Assembly (NCBI RefSeq): GCF_044005705.1
Contig: NZ_JBIPKE010000020.1
Location: 248,001-312,000, forward strand
Source: Marinoscillum luteum
GTDB lineage: Bacteria; Bacteroidota; Bacteroidia; Cytophagales; Cyclobacteriaceae
DNA: 64,000 nt
Direction: 5' to 3'
Shown here: positions 18,261-26,520 of the stretch, one piece after another
How the letters are laid out: every line of letters starts with the position of its first letter
Position numbering within the stretch: the stretch's first letter is position 1
The notes under the pieces: model-generated
Databases searched by the model: none
The model's input: only the letters and a program-made list of their open reading frames with translations
Told to the model about the DNA's origin: nothing
Position numbers and translations under genes: made by a program

Positions 18261-18318
18261 TGGGCAAAACTAGTCCTTTTCATTTCCCGCACCGGACAGG
18301 CACTGTGTAAATGTTCCT

Positions 18319-18326
18319 TATTTTTG
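18319..18326 (+). promoter_or_regulatory. -7 promoter element before the GNAT gene
   Basis: TATTTTTG exactly matches TAnnTTTG and lies 20 bases before the ATG at 18346. No clear -33 TTG is visible. Confidence 0.5.
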
Positions 18327-18345
18327 CTTTCAAAAAATTCAATCA

Positions 18346-18861
18346 ATGCATCTGGAGATCGTAAAAGCCGGACAAGAAGATCATCAAGAGTTACTAGCCT
18401 TCGCCAAAGAGAATTTTCTTCTTACCTACGCCCACCGAAATACAACAGAAAATATTCAGCACTACATCAAGGAGGCTTTTGATCCCAGGTCCTTCAAAAA
18501 TGAACTCCTCAATCAAAACTCGGTATTCTACAAATGCCAGCTGAATGAAGAGATGATTGGTTATTACAAAATCAACTACGCCGAAGCTCAGACTGAACCA
18601 GACTACCCCGAAAGTGCAGAAATAGAACGAATCTATGTGAGCACAGACCAAAAAGGAAGAGGGGTTGGCAGGAAAATGATCCAACATGCCAAAGCACAGG
18701 CACAGGCAAAAGGACTGGACTATCTGTGGTTGGGAGTATGGGAGAAAAACCCTGAAGCGCTTAGTTTTTATGAGAAAATGGGCTTTGAGGAGATTGGCAC
18801 CCACGTATTTCAGCTTGGTGACGATGCCCAAACCGACATCATCATGAAGCTCACACTATAA
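18346..18861 (+). CDS. GNAT family N-acetyltransferase
   Basis: Cytosolic acetyl-CoA-dependent acyltransferase of 171 aa. The acetyl-CoA pyrophosphate loop is DQKGRGVGRKMIQHA (R/Q-x-x-G-x-G/A), preceded by the core strand AEIERIYVS. Motif B ends in ALSFYEKMGFEEIG, the usual Tyr-containing end of the fold. The substrate is unknown; the general layout is like acetyltransferases of amines or protein N-termini. It has its own promoter element and is convergent with the NtrC-type regulator gene. Confidence 0.85.
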   Translation: MHLEIVKAGQEDHQELLAFAKENFLLTYAHRNTTENIQHYIKEAFDPRSFKNELLNQNSVFYKCQLNEEMIGYYKINYAEAQTEPDYPESAEIERIYVSTDQKGRGVGRKMIQHAKAQAQAKGLDYLWLGVWEKNPEALSFYEKMGFEEIGTHVFQLGDDAQTDIIMKLTL

Positions 18862-18879
18862 ACCCCTTCCGCTTTTCCG

Positions 18880-20211
18880 TCAGGCTTTTTTGATCCGCTC
18901 ACGCAGCGTTTTTCGGTCAATGCCCAACACCTTAGCCGCCTGGGATATATTGTTCTGATTGGCTGCCAGCACATCACCGATGTACTCCTGAATCACCTCC
19001 TCGAGTTTCCTGTCCAGTCCCTTTGACTGAGACGCTGAAAATCGGAAAGCCTCCGGCAAATCAGGTATGTCGATGGTGGTGTCATCCGCCAGGATGACGA
19101 GCCGATGAACAAGATTTTGGAGTTCCCTCACGTTGCCAGGCCACGCGTATTCCTTCAGCGCATTGATGGCTTTTGGTGAAAACCGCATGACTGATTTATC
19201 CAGCTCCTGTATGTATTTGGCGAGAAAAAACTCCACCAGCTGAATGATATCGTTGCCCCGCTCGCGCAAAGGAGGCAAATCAATGGAGATGATGTTCAGC
19301 CTGTAATACAGATCTTCCCGAAACAGGCCTTTCTTGACCAACTGCATCAGGTCCACATTGGTAGCCGCCACCACCCTCAGATTCACTTTCTGGGACTTTT
19401 TAGAGCCTACCATGTAAAACTCCTTTTCCTGAAGTACACGCAGCAGCTTGGCCTGCATGGCCAAACTCGTATTGCTAATTTCATCCAGGAAGATCGTCCC
19501 CTTATCAGCAGTCTGGAAGAAACCTGCCCGCGTTTCACTTGCTCCGGTAAATGCCCCTTTGACATACCCAAACAACTCGCTCTCAAGTAATGCATCGGGG
19601 ATCCCTCCGCAGTTCACTGGCACAAAGGGCGTAGCAGAGTCGCTACCTCCATAGTGCAAAGCCCGCGCTACTAATTCCTTACCTGTGCCACTTTCACCCT
19701 GTATCAACACCGTGGCATTGGTGCTTCGGGCTTTCGCTATGGTATTAAACACCCCGATCATTCCATCGGATGCCCCGATAATGCCAAAGTTTTGCATGGA
19801 GGGGTTCTGCCCTTCCTTTTTCCGGCGATTGGTCTTATTGAGTGCGCTCTCGACAGCTCTGAATAGTTCTTCGTCCGTAAACGACTTCACCAGGTACTCC
19901 TCAGCACCGATCTTAATAGACTCCACCGCCCCCTGAATGGACGGAAATCCCGTGATCACCAGAATGGCTACCCACTTGAAGTTTTCCGACACATGCCGCA
20001 CCAGCGCCAGCCCATTTTCCCCAGGCATTTTCAGGTCTGTGATCAATAGGTCGATATTGATGGTCTCCAGGAGCTTTATCGCTGACTGAACGTTATTGGC
20101 AGTATAGACCTGATAGCCTACAGATTCAAGGTTTCGTTTGATTAACTCCACCGTTTCGAAAGAGTCATCAACTACCAACACTTCATGGGGAACTGAGTCT
20201 TTTGTTTTCAT
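18880..20211 (-). CDS. Sigma-54 dependent response regulator (NtrC family)
   Basis: Response regulator of 443 aa: receiver domain 1-120 with the phospho-acceptor Asp in LLITDLKMPGENG, then an AAA+ domain (about 145-370) with Walker A GESGTGKE, the sigma-54-contact loop GAFTGA (in YVKGAFTGASETRAG), and Walker B GTIFLDEI. A C-terminal Fis-type helix-turn-helix (NISQAAKVLGIDRKTL) binds DNA. It activates sigma-54 RNA polymerase after phosphorylation by the partner kinase, whose gene overlaps it by 4 bp. The sigma-54 promoter at 21480 with its upstream palindrome, just beyond the kinase gene, is the obvious target. Confidence 0.93.
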   Translation of the reverse strand: MKTKDSVPHEVLVVDDSFETVELIKRNLESVGYQVYTANNVQSAIKLLETINIDLLITDLKMPGENGLALVRHVSENFKWVAILVITGFPSIQGAVESIKIGAEEYLVKSFTDEELFRAVESALNKTNRRKKEGQNPSMQNFGIIGASDGMIGVFNTIAKARSTNATVLIQGESGTGKELVARALHYGGSDSATPFVPVNCGGIPDALLESELFGYVKGAFTGASETRAGFFQTADKGTIFLDEISNTSLAMQAKLLRVLQEKEFYMVGSKKSQKVNLRVVAATNVDLMQLVKKGLFREDLYYRLNIISIDLPPLRERGNDIIQLVEFFLAKYIQELDKSVMRFSPKAINALKEYAWPGNVRELQNLVHRLVILADDTTIDIPDLPEAFRFSASQSKGLDRKLEEVIQEYIGDVLAANQNNISQAAKVLGIDRKTLRERIKKA

Positions 20212-21371
20212 GATTGGACATGTTTGATTGGCAGCCGGATCTCAAATTTTGAACCTTTGCCCCTGGTACTGGTCACCTGAATACTGCCGTCATGAGAATC
20301 TATGATGCCCTGCACCACAGACAATCCCAAACCCGTACCCTGACCTACTGGTTTGGTGGTAAAAAAGGGTTCGAAAATTTTCTTTCGCACAGATGGAGGC
20401 ATCCCTGTACCCGTATCCTTTACAGCCAGTATCACGGCATTGTCCTTTTGTCGGGTGCTCACAGTCACCTGACCACCCTCCGGCAACGCATGGATGGCAT
20501 TGGTAATCAGGTTGACGAGCACCTGACTCATCTGCACCGAATCGGCCTGAATCAGTGGAAGATTAGGATCCAGCCGCTCTACAATATTGATACCCTGGCT
20601 CTGAAAGCGAACATCAATGAAATACAGTGTGCTCGAAACAATGGTATTGAGGTTGACAGGCACGATTTGCTGGGGCATCTGCCTGGAGAAAATCATGAGC
20701 TTTTTAATGATCTCACGTGTGTATAGGGATGCTTTGATAATGCGCTCTATGTCCTCCTCTTGCTGAAAATTGAGTTCCCCACCCTTTTTGAGTAGTTGGG
20801 AAAATCCGAGGATCTTTCCAAGCGGTTCGTTGAGCTCATGAGCAATACCCGCCGAAAGTTCCCCCACAAACGCCAACCGCTCTGCATGTTGCAGCTGGGC
20901 TTTGAGCTTTTGCTTGTCTTCCTCCACAGAAGCACGCCTGATAAACAGCGAAAGTTCCCGGCCGACGATTCGGATAAGGTTCCTTTCTTCCTGCAGGAAA
21001 GGAGAGGCCTTGCTCGCTATATCTCCCGACTCCCGATAGCCAATTTTGATGGTCCCATACTTCCTTTCCCCTACTGTGAGCGGCGTGGAGATGTCCCATT
21101 TGCAATCGGAAAAATGAGGGGTGGAGTATTGCTTTTTATGAATCGTCATGCTCACTTCGGCCAGGTCGGGGTATTGCATGGCCTTAGGCAAAATCACCAA
21201 AGATTTGGCGATAATGGCTTTCAAATCGTTCTCTTCTTCCCATGCAATTTTGGAAAGTTCATAAAGACAATTCAATTCTTTGACCCGCTCCCTGAGCTGA
21301 AATTCCGTGGAGTTCTCTTTCATAGCTTGATCAACAAAGCTACGACTCCTCTCCTGAAACCTTGCGAACAT
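20208..21371 (-). CDS. Cytosolic sensor histidine kinase of the NtrB type
   Basis: Histidine kinase of 387 aa without transmembrane segments. The N-terminal region (about 25-150) looks like a GAF-type sensor. HisKA has the phospho-His in AGIAHELNEPLG (near 180). HATPase_c includes the N box NLITNAIHAL, the G1 box VKDTGTGMP and the G2 box GTGLGLSVVQG. It should phosphorylate the NtrC-type regulator, with which it overlaps by 4 bp. The ligand is unknown; a soluble sensor next to an unlinked envelope-protein operon suggests an internal signal. Confidence 0.92.
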   Translation of the reverse strand: MFARFQERSRSFVDQAMKENSTEFQLRERVKELNCLYELSKIAWEEENDLKAIIAKSLVILPKAMQYPDLAEVSMTIHKKQYSTPHFSDCKWDISTPLTVGERKYGTIKIGYRESGDIASKASPFLQEERNLIRIVGRELSLFIRRASVEEDKQKLKAQLQHAERLAFVGELSAGIAHELNEPLGKILGFSQLLKKGGELNFQQEEDIERIIKASLYTREIIKKLMIFSRQMPQQIVPVNLNTIVSSTLYFIDVRFQSQGINIVERLDPNLPLIQADSVQMSQVLVNLITNAIHALPEGGQVTVSTRQKDNAVILAVKDTGTGMPPSVRKKIFEPFFTTKPVGQGTGLGLSVVQGIIDSHDGSIQVTSTRGKGSKFEIRLPIKHVQS

Positions 21372-21393
21372 TTTCGTAAAATTTCCACATCAA

Positions 21394-21430
21394 GTGGGTA
21401 ATTTTTACCCATAGAGTAATAATTACCCAC
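21394..21430. promoter_or_regulatory. Palindromic upstream activating site
   Basis: A perfect inverted repeat TGGGTAA-TTT-TTACCCA (21395-21411) is followed 11 bases on by another half-site TTACCCA (21423-21429). It lies 50-85 bases upstream of the sigma-54 promoter at 21480 and in the gap between the kinase gene and the operon it faces, as expected for an NtrC-type activator site. Confidence 0.65.
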
Positions 21431-21479
21431 AACTATAAATCAAAACCCACTCCCAGTCCCTTCAATCGAGCTTTTATTC

Positions 21480-21496
21480 TGGCACACTTCCTGCAT
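21480..21496 (+). promoter_or_regulatory. Sigma-54 promoter
   Basis: TGGCAC-N5-CTGCAT has the -24 GG and -12 GC with the obligatory 10 bases between them, one base off the TTGC box. It faces the rnk-like gene at 21525. Confidence 0.75.
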
Positions 21497-21524
21497 ACCC
21501 CAGCAGTAATTAAATACTCACTAT

Positions 21525-21932
21525 ATGAACAGAAGACTGATAACCATCATTGATTACGAACGGTTACTTGCCCTCAAGGAGCTTGCCCTACTGACCACTG
21601 AGACTTCAGAGAATGTGAGAAAGCTCTATACTGAACTGATGCATGCCCACATGCTCAAACCCGGCTACATTTCTGAGAACGCCATCACCATGAACTCAAG
21701 AATTCTCTTGCGCGAGTTGCATACCGGCAGGCAGATAGATCTGACCATCACCTACCCCAGAGACTCGAATGCGATGGAACGTAGGGTTTCTGTATTCTCA
21801 GAAATCGGAACCGCCCTGCTCGGCAAACTGGTAGGTGATCGGGTTTCATGGAAAATCAAGGGCCGAGAAGCCCACTTCGAAATTCTTGAAGTCCTCTATC
21901 AGCCCGAGGCTGTGGGTCATTTTAATCTATAA
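21525..21932 (+). CDS. GreA/Rnk C-terminal domain protein
   Basis: Protein of 135 aa whose second half (about 45-125) is the FKBP-like GreA/GreB C-terminal fold shared with Rnk: REL...RQIDLTITYPRD..., SVFSEIGTALLGKLVGDRVSW. Rnk-type proteins lack the long coiled coil that GreA inserts into the polymerase channel; this one has a short helical start (about 10-35). It may bind RNA polymerase at the secondary channel. It is the first gene of a three-gene operon driven by a sigma-54 promoter. Confidence 0.8.
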   Translation: MNRRLITIIDYERLLALKELALLTTETSENVRKLYTELMHAHMLKPGYISENAITMNSRILLRELHTGRQIDLTITYPRDSNAMERRVSVFSEIGTALLGKLVGDRVSWKIKGREAHFEILEVLYQPEAVGHFNL

Positions 21933-21942
21933 AAGGTAAAAC

Positions 21943-22161
21943 ATGGGTGATCAAAAGGTAAAATCCAATGCGCGCAAAAAGGGCAATCGACATCAAACGA
22001 CTATGCTCGAGTATTTCAAAATCCTCTTGCGCAAACTCAGTTTCAACTCACGGCTATTTAGAAAAGAATACCGAAAAACCTTCAGATACCTGGAGCCCTC
22101 CGATCAGGATCGACTGAGGGAATGGTTAAGAAAAGGACCGGAAAACACCAAAATCCAATAA
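21943..22161 (+). CDS. Small basic hypothetical protein
   Basis: Unrecognised protein of 72 aa, highly basic in its first 20 residues (many Lys/Arg) with Tyr/Phe-rich helices and a charged end (SDQDRLREWLRKG). No membrane segment or known domain is evident. It lies 10 bases after the Rnk-like gene and 4 bases before the next gene, so its tight operon setting supports a real gene. Confidence 0.6.
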   Translation: MGDQKVKSNARKKGNRHQTTMLEYFKILLRKLSFNSRLFRKEYRKTFRYLEPSDQDRLREWLRKGPENTKIQ

Positions 22162-22165
22162 AATT

Positions 22166-22813
22166 ATGAAGTGGAAAAACATCCTCAACAAACAACAAAG
22201 TGCAGGACTGGCTATGGTTTCAGTATTCATCATGGTACTGGTCATCAGCATCATGAACAAAAGGCACGTATTGGACCTGGAATATTCCCTGACCACCATC
22301 TACGACGACCGACTGATGGCTGAGAATCACATTTTCAATCTCTCCAAGAAAATTTACCAGAAAAAAATTCTCCTCAACGTAGATGAAGACAGACTCATGA
22401 TGAGCCGGATTCACATCAATGACTCCATCAATCTCCTCATTGCCGACTATGAAGAGACGAAGCTCACCATGGATGAAGCTTTTCAGCTGAAAAAGCTCAA
22501 GAGCAGCCTGGGGAAAGCCGAGCTGTTTGAAAATCAGTTCGTTTACAGCAGCTCCGCCGAACATCGAAACTTACTCAATCCAGAACTCAGGGCACAGTAC
22601 GAAATCATACTCGAAGATCTGGAAGGATTGGCTATACTTCAACTTCACGAGGGTCAAAAATTGATTGATCAGTCGCACCGGATAGCGGCGTCCAGCAATG
22701 TAACCACACGCCTGGAAGTGGGCCTGCTGATCATTCTCGGACTCATGACGCACATCATCTTTGCGGCCAGACCTCCAGCTCCCAAGTATTCCTATTTTGA
22801 TAACCTCAACTAA
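22166..22813 (+). CDS. Membrane protein with periplasmic four-helix-bundle sensor region
   Basis: Protein of 215 aa: a transmembrane helix at about 14-30, a 150-residue helical periplasmic part, and a second transmembrane helix near 182-200 with a short cytoplasmic tail. This is the shape of the 4HB_MCP ligand-binding module of chemoreceptors and kinases, here without any signalling domain. It may act as a stand-alone stress sensor or a partner of the neighbouring kinase. Last gene of the sigma-54 operon. Confidence 0.6.
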   Translation: MKWKNILNKQQSAGLAMVSVFIMVLVISIMNKRHVLDLEYSLTTIYDDRLMAENHIFNLSKKIYQKKILLNVDEDRLMMSRIHINDSINLLIADYEETKLTMDEAFQLKKLKSSLGKAELFENQFVYSSSAEHRNLLNPELRAQYEIILEDLEGLAILQLHEGQKLIDQSHRIAASSNVTTRLEVGLLIILGLMTHIIFAARPPAPKYSYFDNLN

Positions 22814-22850
22814 CATCTAACCCAACCCATTCAATGAGTTTAAATTTAAC

Positions 22851-22868
22851 TAGGATAAAATTGTCCTA
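22851..22868. promoter_or_regulatory. Candidate Rrf2 operator at its own promoter
   Basis: TAGGATAAAATTGTCCTA is an imperfect palindrome (9+9, two mismatched pairs) overlapping the -33 region of the Rrf2 gene. A related sequence occurs at 23369, before the oxidase gene. Confidence 0.6.
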
Positions 22869-22890
22869 TATAGAAAAACATCTATATTTG
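22861..22890 (+). promoter_or_regulatory. Promoter of the Rrf2 gene
   Basis: TTG (22861-22863), 19 bases, TATATTTG (22883-22890): an exact -7 match. The ATG follows 15 bases after the box, which sets the start at 22906 rather than at the upstream in-frame ATG at 22834. Confidence 0.75.
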
Positions 22891-22905
22891 TCTCCTGCAA
22901 CGACT

Positions 22906-23340
22906 ATGTTTTCAAAAGCATGTGAATACGGAATCCGGGCCACGATCTACGTGGCGGTACAGTCCCTTGAGGGAAAACGGGCAAGCCTCAAGAGCATTGC
23001 TGCGGAGATAGAATCTCCTGTGGCATTTACCGCTAAAATACTACAGGACCTGGTTCGTAAGGGACTGATGCAGTCTGTGATGGGTCCTACCGGAGGATTT
23101 GAAATGGACCAGCAAAAGCTGGACAGCATGAAACTAAGCCAGATAGTGGACGCCATAGATGGAGACTCCATCTACAAGGGTTGCGGGCTTGGAATGAAAC
23201 AATGCGACGAGTCTAAACCCTGCCCTGTTCATGACAAATTCGCCAAGGTGCGTGCTGACCTGCGGGAAATGCTCGAAAGCACGAACCTCCTTGGACTGGC
23301 CACTGAGCTGGAAACCGGAAGCACGTTTTTGAAACGGTAG
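22906..23340 (+). CDS. Rrf2 family regulator, Fe-S type (NsrR/IscR-like)
   Basis: Transcriptional regulator of about 144 aa with an N-terminal winged helix (FSKACEYGIRA, then SLKSIAAEIESPVAFTAKILQDLVRKG) and the three-cysteine cluster site GCGLGMKQCDESKPC near residues 90-105, followed by PVHDKF. This layout binds a [2Fe-2S] or [4Fe-4S] cluster that is destroyed by NO in NsrR. The downstream genes (NO-type oxidase, truncated hemoglobin, ric, hemerythrin) support a NO-sensing repressor. A palindrome lies over its own promoter and a like one before the oxidase gene, suggesting autoregulation plus control of the cluster. Confidence 0.88.
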   Translation: MFSKACEYGIRATIYVAVQSLEGKRASLKSIAAEIESPVAFTAKILQDLVRKGLMQSVMGPTGGFEMDQQKLDSMKLSQIVDAIDGDSIYKGCGLGMKQCDESKPCPVHDKFAKVRADLREMLESTNLLGLATELETGSTFLKR

Positions 23341-23368
23341 CGAAAAAAAAATAAAAAATAAAAATATA

Positions 23369-23385
23369 TAGGATAAAAAGGTCTA
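23369..23385. promoter_or_regulatory. Second candidate Rrf2 operator
   Basis: TAGGATAAAAAGGTCTA shares the TAGGATAAAAnnGTC core with the site at 22851. It lies 14 bases before the start codon of the oxidase gene, in an A-rich gap of 58 bases after the Rrf2 gene. Confidence 0.55.
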
Positions 23386-23398
23386 TTTATCGAATACA

Positions 23399-25177
23399 AT
23401 GACGTTGAAAAAAGCTGCAACCCTATTGATCTCACTTAGTCCGGCATGCCTTATGGCACAGTCAGACACCATCAACACCACCAACTGGATAACAAGCCCG
23501 GGAATCATTGGCACGCTGGTGTTGGTTGCCATTGTCCTTATTTTGGGTGTCACCATCGTCCTCCTCCGTTTAAATGGCTATATCGACCACCTTAGTGAAG
23601 TAAAAAAGAAGCGCCTTAAGGCGGCACTCGATGAGGAACTTATCAACATGACTGGCGATGAGGTAGATCTTCTCTTAGAGAAACGAAAGAAGGGTTTTGC
23701 CTACCAACTCAAAGGCAATGAATTAGCCGGAGACACGCATGCCGCCGATGAGAAGGGGCTCATTAGAAAAGTGACTCATGAACCCGGTAGTCCATTGGCT
23801 GACGAAAAAAAGAGAGCGAGCGAGTCATTAAACACTCCCTCAGAACTCAAAAAACTGATCGTTTTCTATCTAGGAGCCGCGGTTTTCTGGTTGGTCTTCG
23901 GTACACTCGTTGGTCAATATCTTGGCATGAAATTCATTTGGCCAGAGATGGATCAAATTCCATGGCTGAGTTTCGGTCGCTTGCGCCCCGTACATACCAA
24001 CGCCGTATTCTGGGGTTGGGCATCTTCTGCCATGTTTGGTCTTGGATATTATGTCGTGGCTCGCACGAGCAACGTGCGCATCCACAACTACAAGTGGGGC
24101 TGGTATGCATTCACTCTCATCAACCTGGCCGTATTGCTAGGCTCCCTCAGTCTGATGGCTGGCATCAATAATGGTGGTGGTGAATACAGAGAGTATATCT
24201 GGCCCATTATGTCGCTGTTTGCGCTGGGATTGGTCATCAACTTTTGGAATTTTTATAAAACCATCGCCTCCCGAAAAATCAGTGATATCTACGTTTCAAA
24301 CTGGTACATACTTGGAGCAATGATCTGGACAACCGTTTTGGCTGTGATCGGATACTTTCCAAGTTTTCAAAATGGGCTTGGCGAAACGGTCATTCAAGGA
24401 TATTATATGCATCAGGGCGTGGGTATGTGGTTTATGACATTTACCCTAGGACTCACCTATTATTACCTCCCGGCGGCACTCAACAAACCCATCTACTCTT
24501 ACTCGCTGGGTGTGCTTGCTTTTTGGACTCAGATGTTGTTTTACACCCTGATTGGTACGCATCATTTTGTGTTCAGCCCTTTGCCCTGGTGGTTGCAAAC
24601 AGTGGCCATTGTTTTTAGTGCTGGCATGTTTATCCCGGTAGTGGCTGGCACCACCAACTTCCTGATGACAATGAAAGGAAGCTGGCACCAAATTTCTAAA
24701 AGCTATGTACTCCCCTTCTTTTTGGTTGGTGTAGTGTTCTATTTCGTAGGCTCTACACAGGGCAGTTTTCAAGCCTTTCGATTCACTAATTACATCTGGC
24801 ATTTCACAGATTTCAATGTGGCTCATTCACACATGACCATGTACGGCATTATCACATTCATCCTGTGGGCATGCATTTACTCCATTTTGCCGCGCATCAC
24901 GGGCAATGAACCCCCTCAGCTTTTGGTCGGTGCACATTTTTGGCTGGCTTTCATAGGTCTTTTCGCCTACATGATCTCGCTCATGGCCGGTGGCACATTA
25001 AAAGGACTGAGCTGGGTGGAAGGTATTCCATTCATAGAATCCATCATTATGATGAAATCTTACTGGGTATCCAGGGCCATTGGCGGCTCACTTATGTTTT
25101 TGTCGCATCTCCTCTTCGCTTTCAATTTTTATTATATGGTGAAACATAAAAAAGGAGCGCCAACGCAAGCATTTTAG
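23399..25177 (+). CDS. Divergent cbb3-type heme-copper oxidase subunit I (possible NO reductase)
   Basis: Integral membrane protein of 592 aa. Residues 1-150 form an extra module (signal-like start, one helix, charged soluble stretch) that resembles the N-terminus of Bacteroidota CcoP. From about 155 on comes a 12-helix CcoN-like core. Ligand histidines can be placed: heme b His in RPVHTN, CuB His in YYMHQGVGMW, the HH pair in IGTHHFVF, and the heme b/b3 His pair in VAHSHMTMYG. The Tyr residues of PIYSYSLG (helix VII in CcoN) are kept. No ccoQ, ccoG, ccoH, ccoI or ccoS genes are nearby; the neighbours are NO-stress genes. So it may reduce NO rather than oxygen; the sequence alone does not decide. 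Confidence 0.8.
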   Translation: MTLKKAATLLISLSPACLMAQSDTINTTNWITSPGIIGTLVLVAIVLILGVTIVLLRLNGYIDHLSEVKKKRLKAALDEELINMTGDEVDLLLEKRKKGFAYQLKGNELAGDTHAADEKGLIRKVTHEPGSPLADEKKRASESLNTPSELKKLIVFYLGAAVFWLVFGTLVGQYLGMKFIWPEMDQIPWLSFGRLRPVHTNAVFWGWASSAMFGLGYYVVARTSNVRIHNYKWGWYAFTLINLAVLLGSLSLMAGINNGGGEYREYIWPIMSLFALGLVINFWNFYKTIASRKISDIYVSNWYILGAMIWTTVLAVIGYFPSFQNGLGETVIQGYYMHQGVGMWFMTFTLGLTYYYLPAALNKPIYSYSLGVLAFWTQMLFYTLIGTHHFVFSPLPWWLQTVAIVFSAGMFIPVVAGTTNFLMTMKGSWHQISKSYVLPFFLVGVVFYFVGSTQGSFQAFRFTNYIWHFTDFNVAHSHMTMYGIITFILWACIYSILPRITGNEPPQLLVGAHFWLAFIGLFAYMISLMAGGTLKGLSWVEGIPFIESIIMMKSYWVSRAIGGSLMFLSHLLFAFNFYYMVKHKKGAPTQAF

Positions 25178-25210
25178 ACAATAAATCAGAGCAAACCGAA
25201 TCCATAGCGC

Positions 25211-26212
25211 ATGTTTAATTTTCATAAAGATCATAAAAGCCTTGTGCTCCTCTCATTCTTAGGCTTTCTCATTCTGAGTACGGGAGTGGCCATACTGCCC
25301 GCTTATCAAATGCAGGAAAATACCCAGCCACTTCCTGACATGAAACCCATGACCGAAGCTGAGTTAAACGGATTAAGGGTGTTTGTGAAAGAAGGCTGTG
25401 TCGGCTGCCATACCCAACAGGTACGGAACATCTCCATGGACAAAACCTGGGGAAACCGTCCGTCCATTCCATCAGACTATTATTACAGCAAACAGCGCAT
25501 GGATATCTGGCGTCAATCGCCCTCTCTGCTGGGCAGTGAACGTACCGGACCCGATCTCACCAGTATAGGAGAACGACAACCAGGAGCGGCTTGGCACCTG
25601 CTCCATCTCTACAATCCTCGATTGGTAGTGCAAGCCTCCATCATGCCCTCTTATCCGTGGCTATTCGAGGAAAAAACCAAAGTTTCAGAAAACGATGAAG
25701 TAGTGCCCGTAGCAGCCAAGTACAGAAAAAAAGGAGTAGAAATAGTCGCTAAACAAGAAGCACTCGACCTGGTAGCATATCTGCAATCGCTCAAGCAGGC
25801 CAGCCTCATGAGCGAACAACCTATCACATTCATTCCTTCAGCTAAAAAGGAGAAAATCGCAGAAACGTTCGATCAGCAAAGTGAATTACCAGATGGGCAG
25901 CAGCTCTATATGGCCACCTGCGCGGCATGTCATCAGGCAGAAGGCACAGGGTTGGCTGGTGCTTTTCCGCCTCTTGCTGGTAGCCCGGTGGTAAATGACA
26001 AAGATCCTGATTTACTCGTACGCATCATTCTTCAGGGGTATGACGCTCGTTCTGAGTATGCACAAATGCCCGGATTTGCCAACATGCTCAGTGATGAGGA
26101 AATAGCTGCCATTGTCAATCACGAAAGATCCAGCTGGGGCAATAAGGCTCCTGCCATTTCGGTGGATCAGGTAAAACAAATTCGAGCGTATGTTATGAAT
26201 CTAAACCAGTAA
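25211..26212 (+). CDS. Membrane-anchored diheme cytochrome c (CcoO-like fused to a CcoP-like c domain)
   Basis: Electron-donating subunit of 333 aa. One N-terminal helix (about 9-28) anchors it, followed by a CcoO-like domain with heme site CVGCH (near 61-65) and RTGPDLTSIG, then a class I cytochrome c domain with CAACH (near 237-241) and an axial Met in AQMPGF. CcoO normally has one heme c, so this is a CcoO plus c-domain fusion or an equivalent of CcoO-CcoP. It follows subunit I by 33 bases and is its obvious partner. Confidence 0.85.
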   Translation: MFNFHKDHKSLVLLSFLGFLILSTGVAILPAYQMQENTQPLPDMKPMTEAELNGLRVFVKEGCVGCHTQQVRNISMDKTWGNRPSIPSDYYYSKQRMDIWRQSPSLLGSERTGPDLTSIGERQPGAAWHLLHLYNPRLVVQASIMPSYPWLFEEKTKVSENDEVVPVAAKYRKKGVEIVAKQEALDLVAYLQSLKQASLMSEQPITFIPSAKKEKIAETFDQQSELPDGQQLYMATCAACHQAEGTGLAGAFPPLAGSPVVNDKDPDLLVRIILQGYDARSEYAQMPGFANMLSDEEIAAIVNHERSSWGNKAPAISVDQVKQIRAYVMNLNQ

Positions 26213-26217
26213 CATCA

Positions 26218-26520
26218 ATGAAACTTGTATTTCAAACAAAACACATCGTATTGCTTTTGCTCTTCATTGCAGGGTCATTTGGTCAGGCATTCGCTTGCGA
26301 GCTTTGTAAGCAAAACCAACCCAAGCCGCTACAGAATATTACCCACGGTACTGGACCGCAAAGTGATTGGGACTACCTCATCATTATCATCGGGATCATC
26401 ATCGTGACACTGACACTTTTCTACAGCATCAAACTGCTAGTCAAACCTCAAGAAAACCGGCCCGAGCACATCAAACATATTGTGGTAAATACATCTCTTA
26501 ATACTGAAACACTGGTATGA
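26218..26520 (+). CDS. Small exported membrane protein with CELC motif
   Basis: Unrecognised protein of 100 aa: a signal peptide or first helix (7-24), a short periplasmic loop with CELC directly after it, a second helix (about 58-78), and a charged tail with two His residues. The cysteine pair might bind copper or heme or be redox active during oxidase assembly, but that is inference. It lies 5 bases after the cytochrome gene and overlaps the next gene by 4 bases. Confidence 0.65.
   Translation: MKLVFQTKHIVLLLLFIAGSFGQAFACELCKQNQPKPLQNITHGTGPQSDWDYLIIIIGIIIVTLTLFYSIKLLVKPQENRPEHIKHIVVNTSLNTETLV

Noticed and set aside
23399..25177. Plain cbb3 cytochrome c oxidase annotation
   Set aside because: The fold is CcoN-like, but the extra N-terminal module, absent assembly genes and NO-stress neighbours make the substrate uncertain, so I left the call open.
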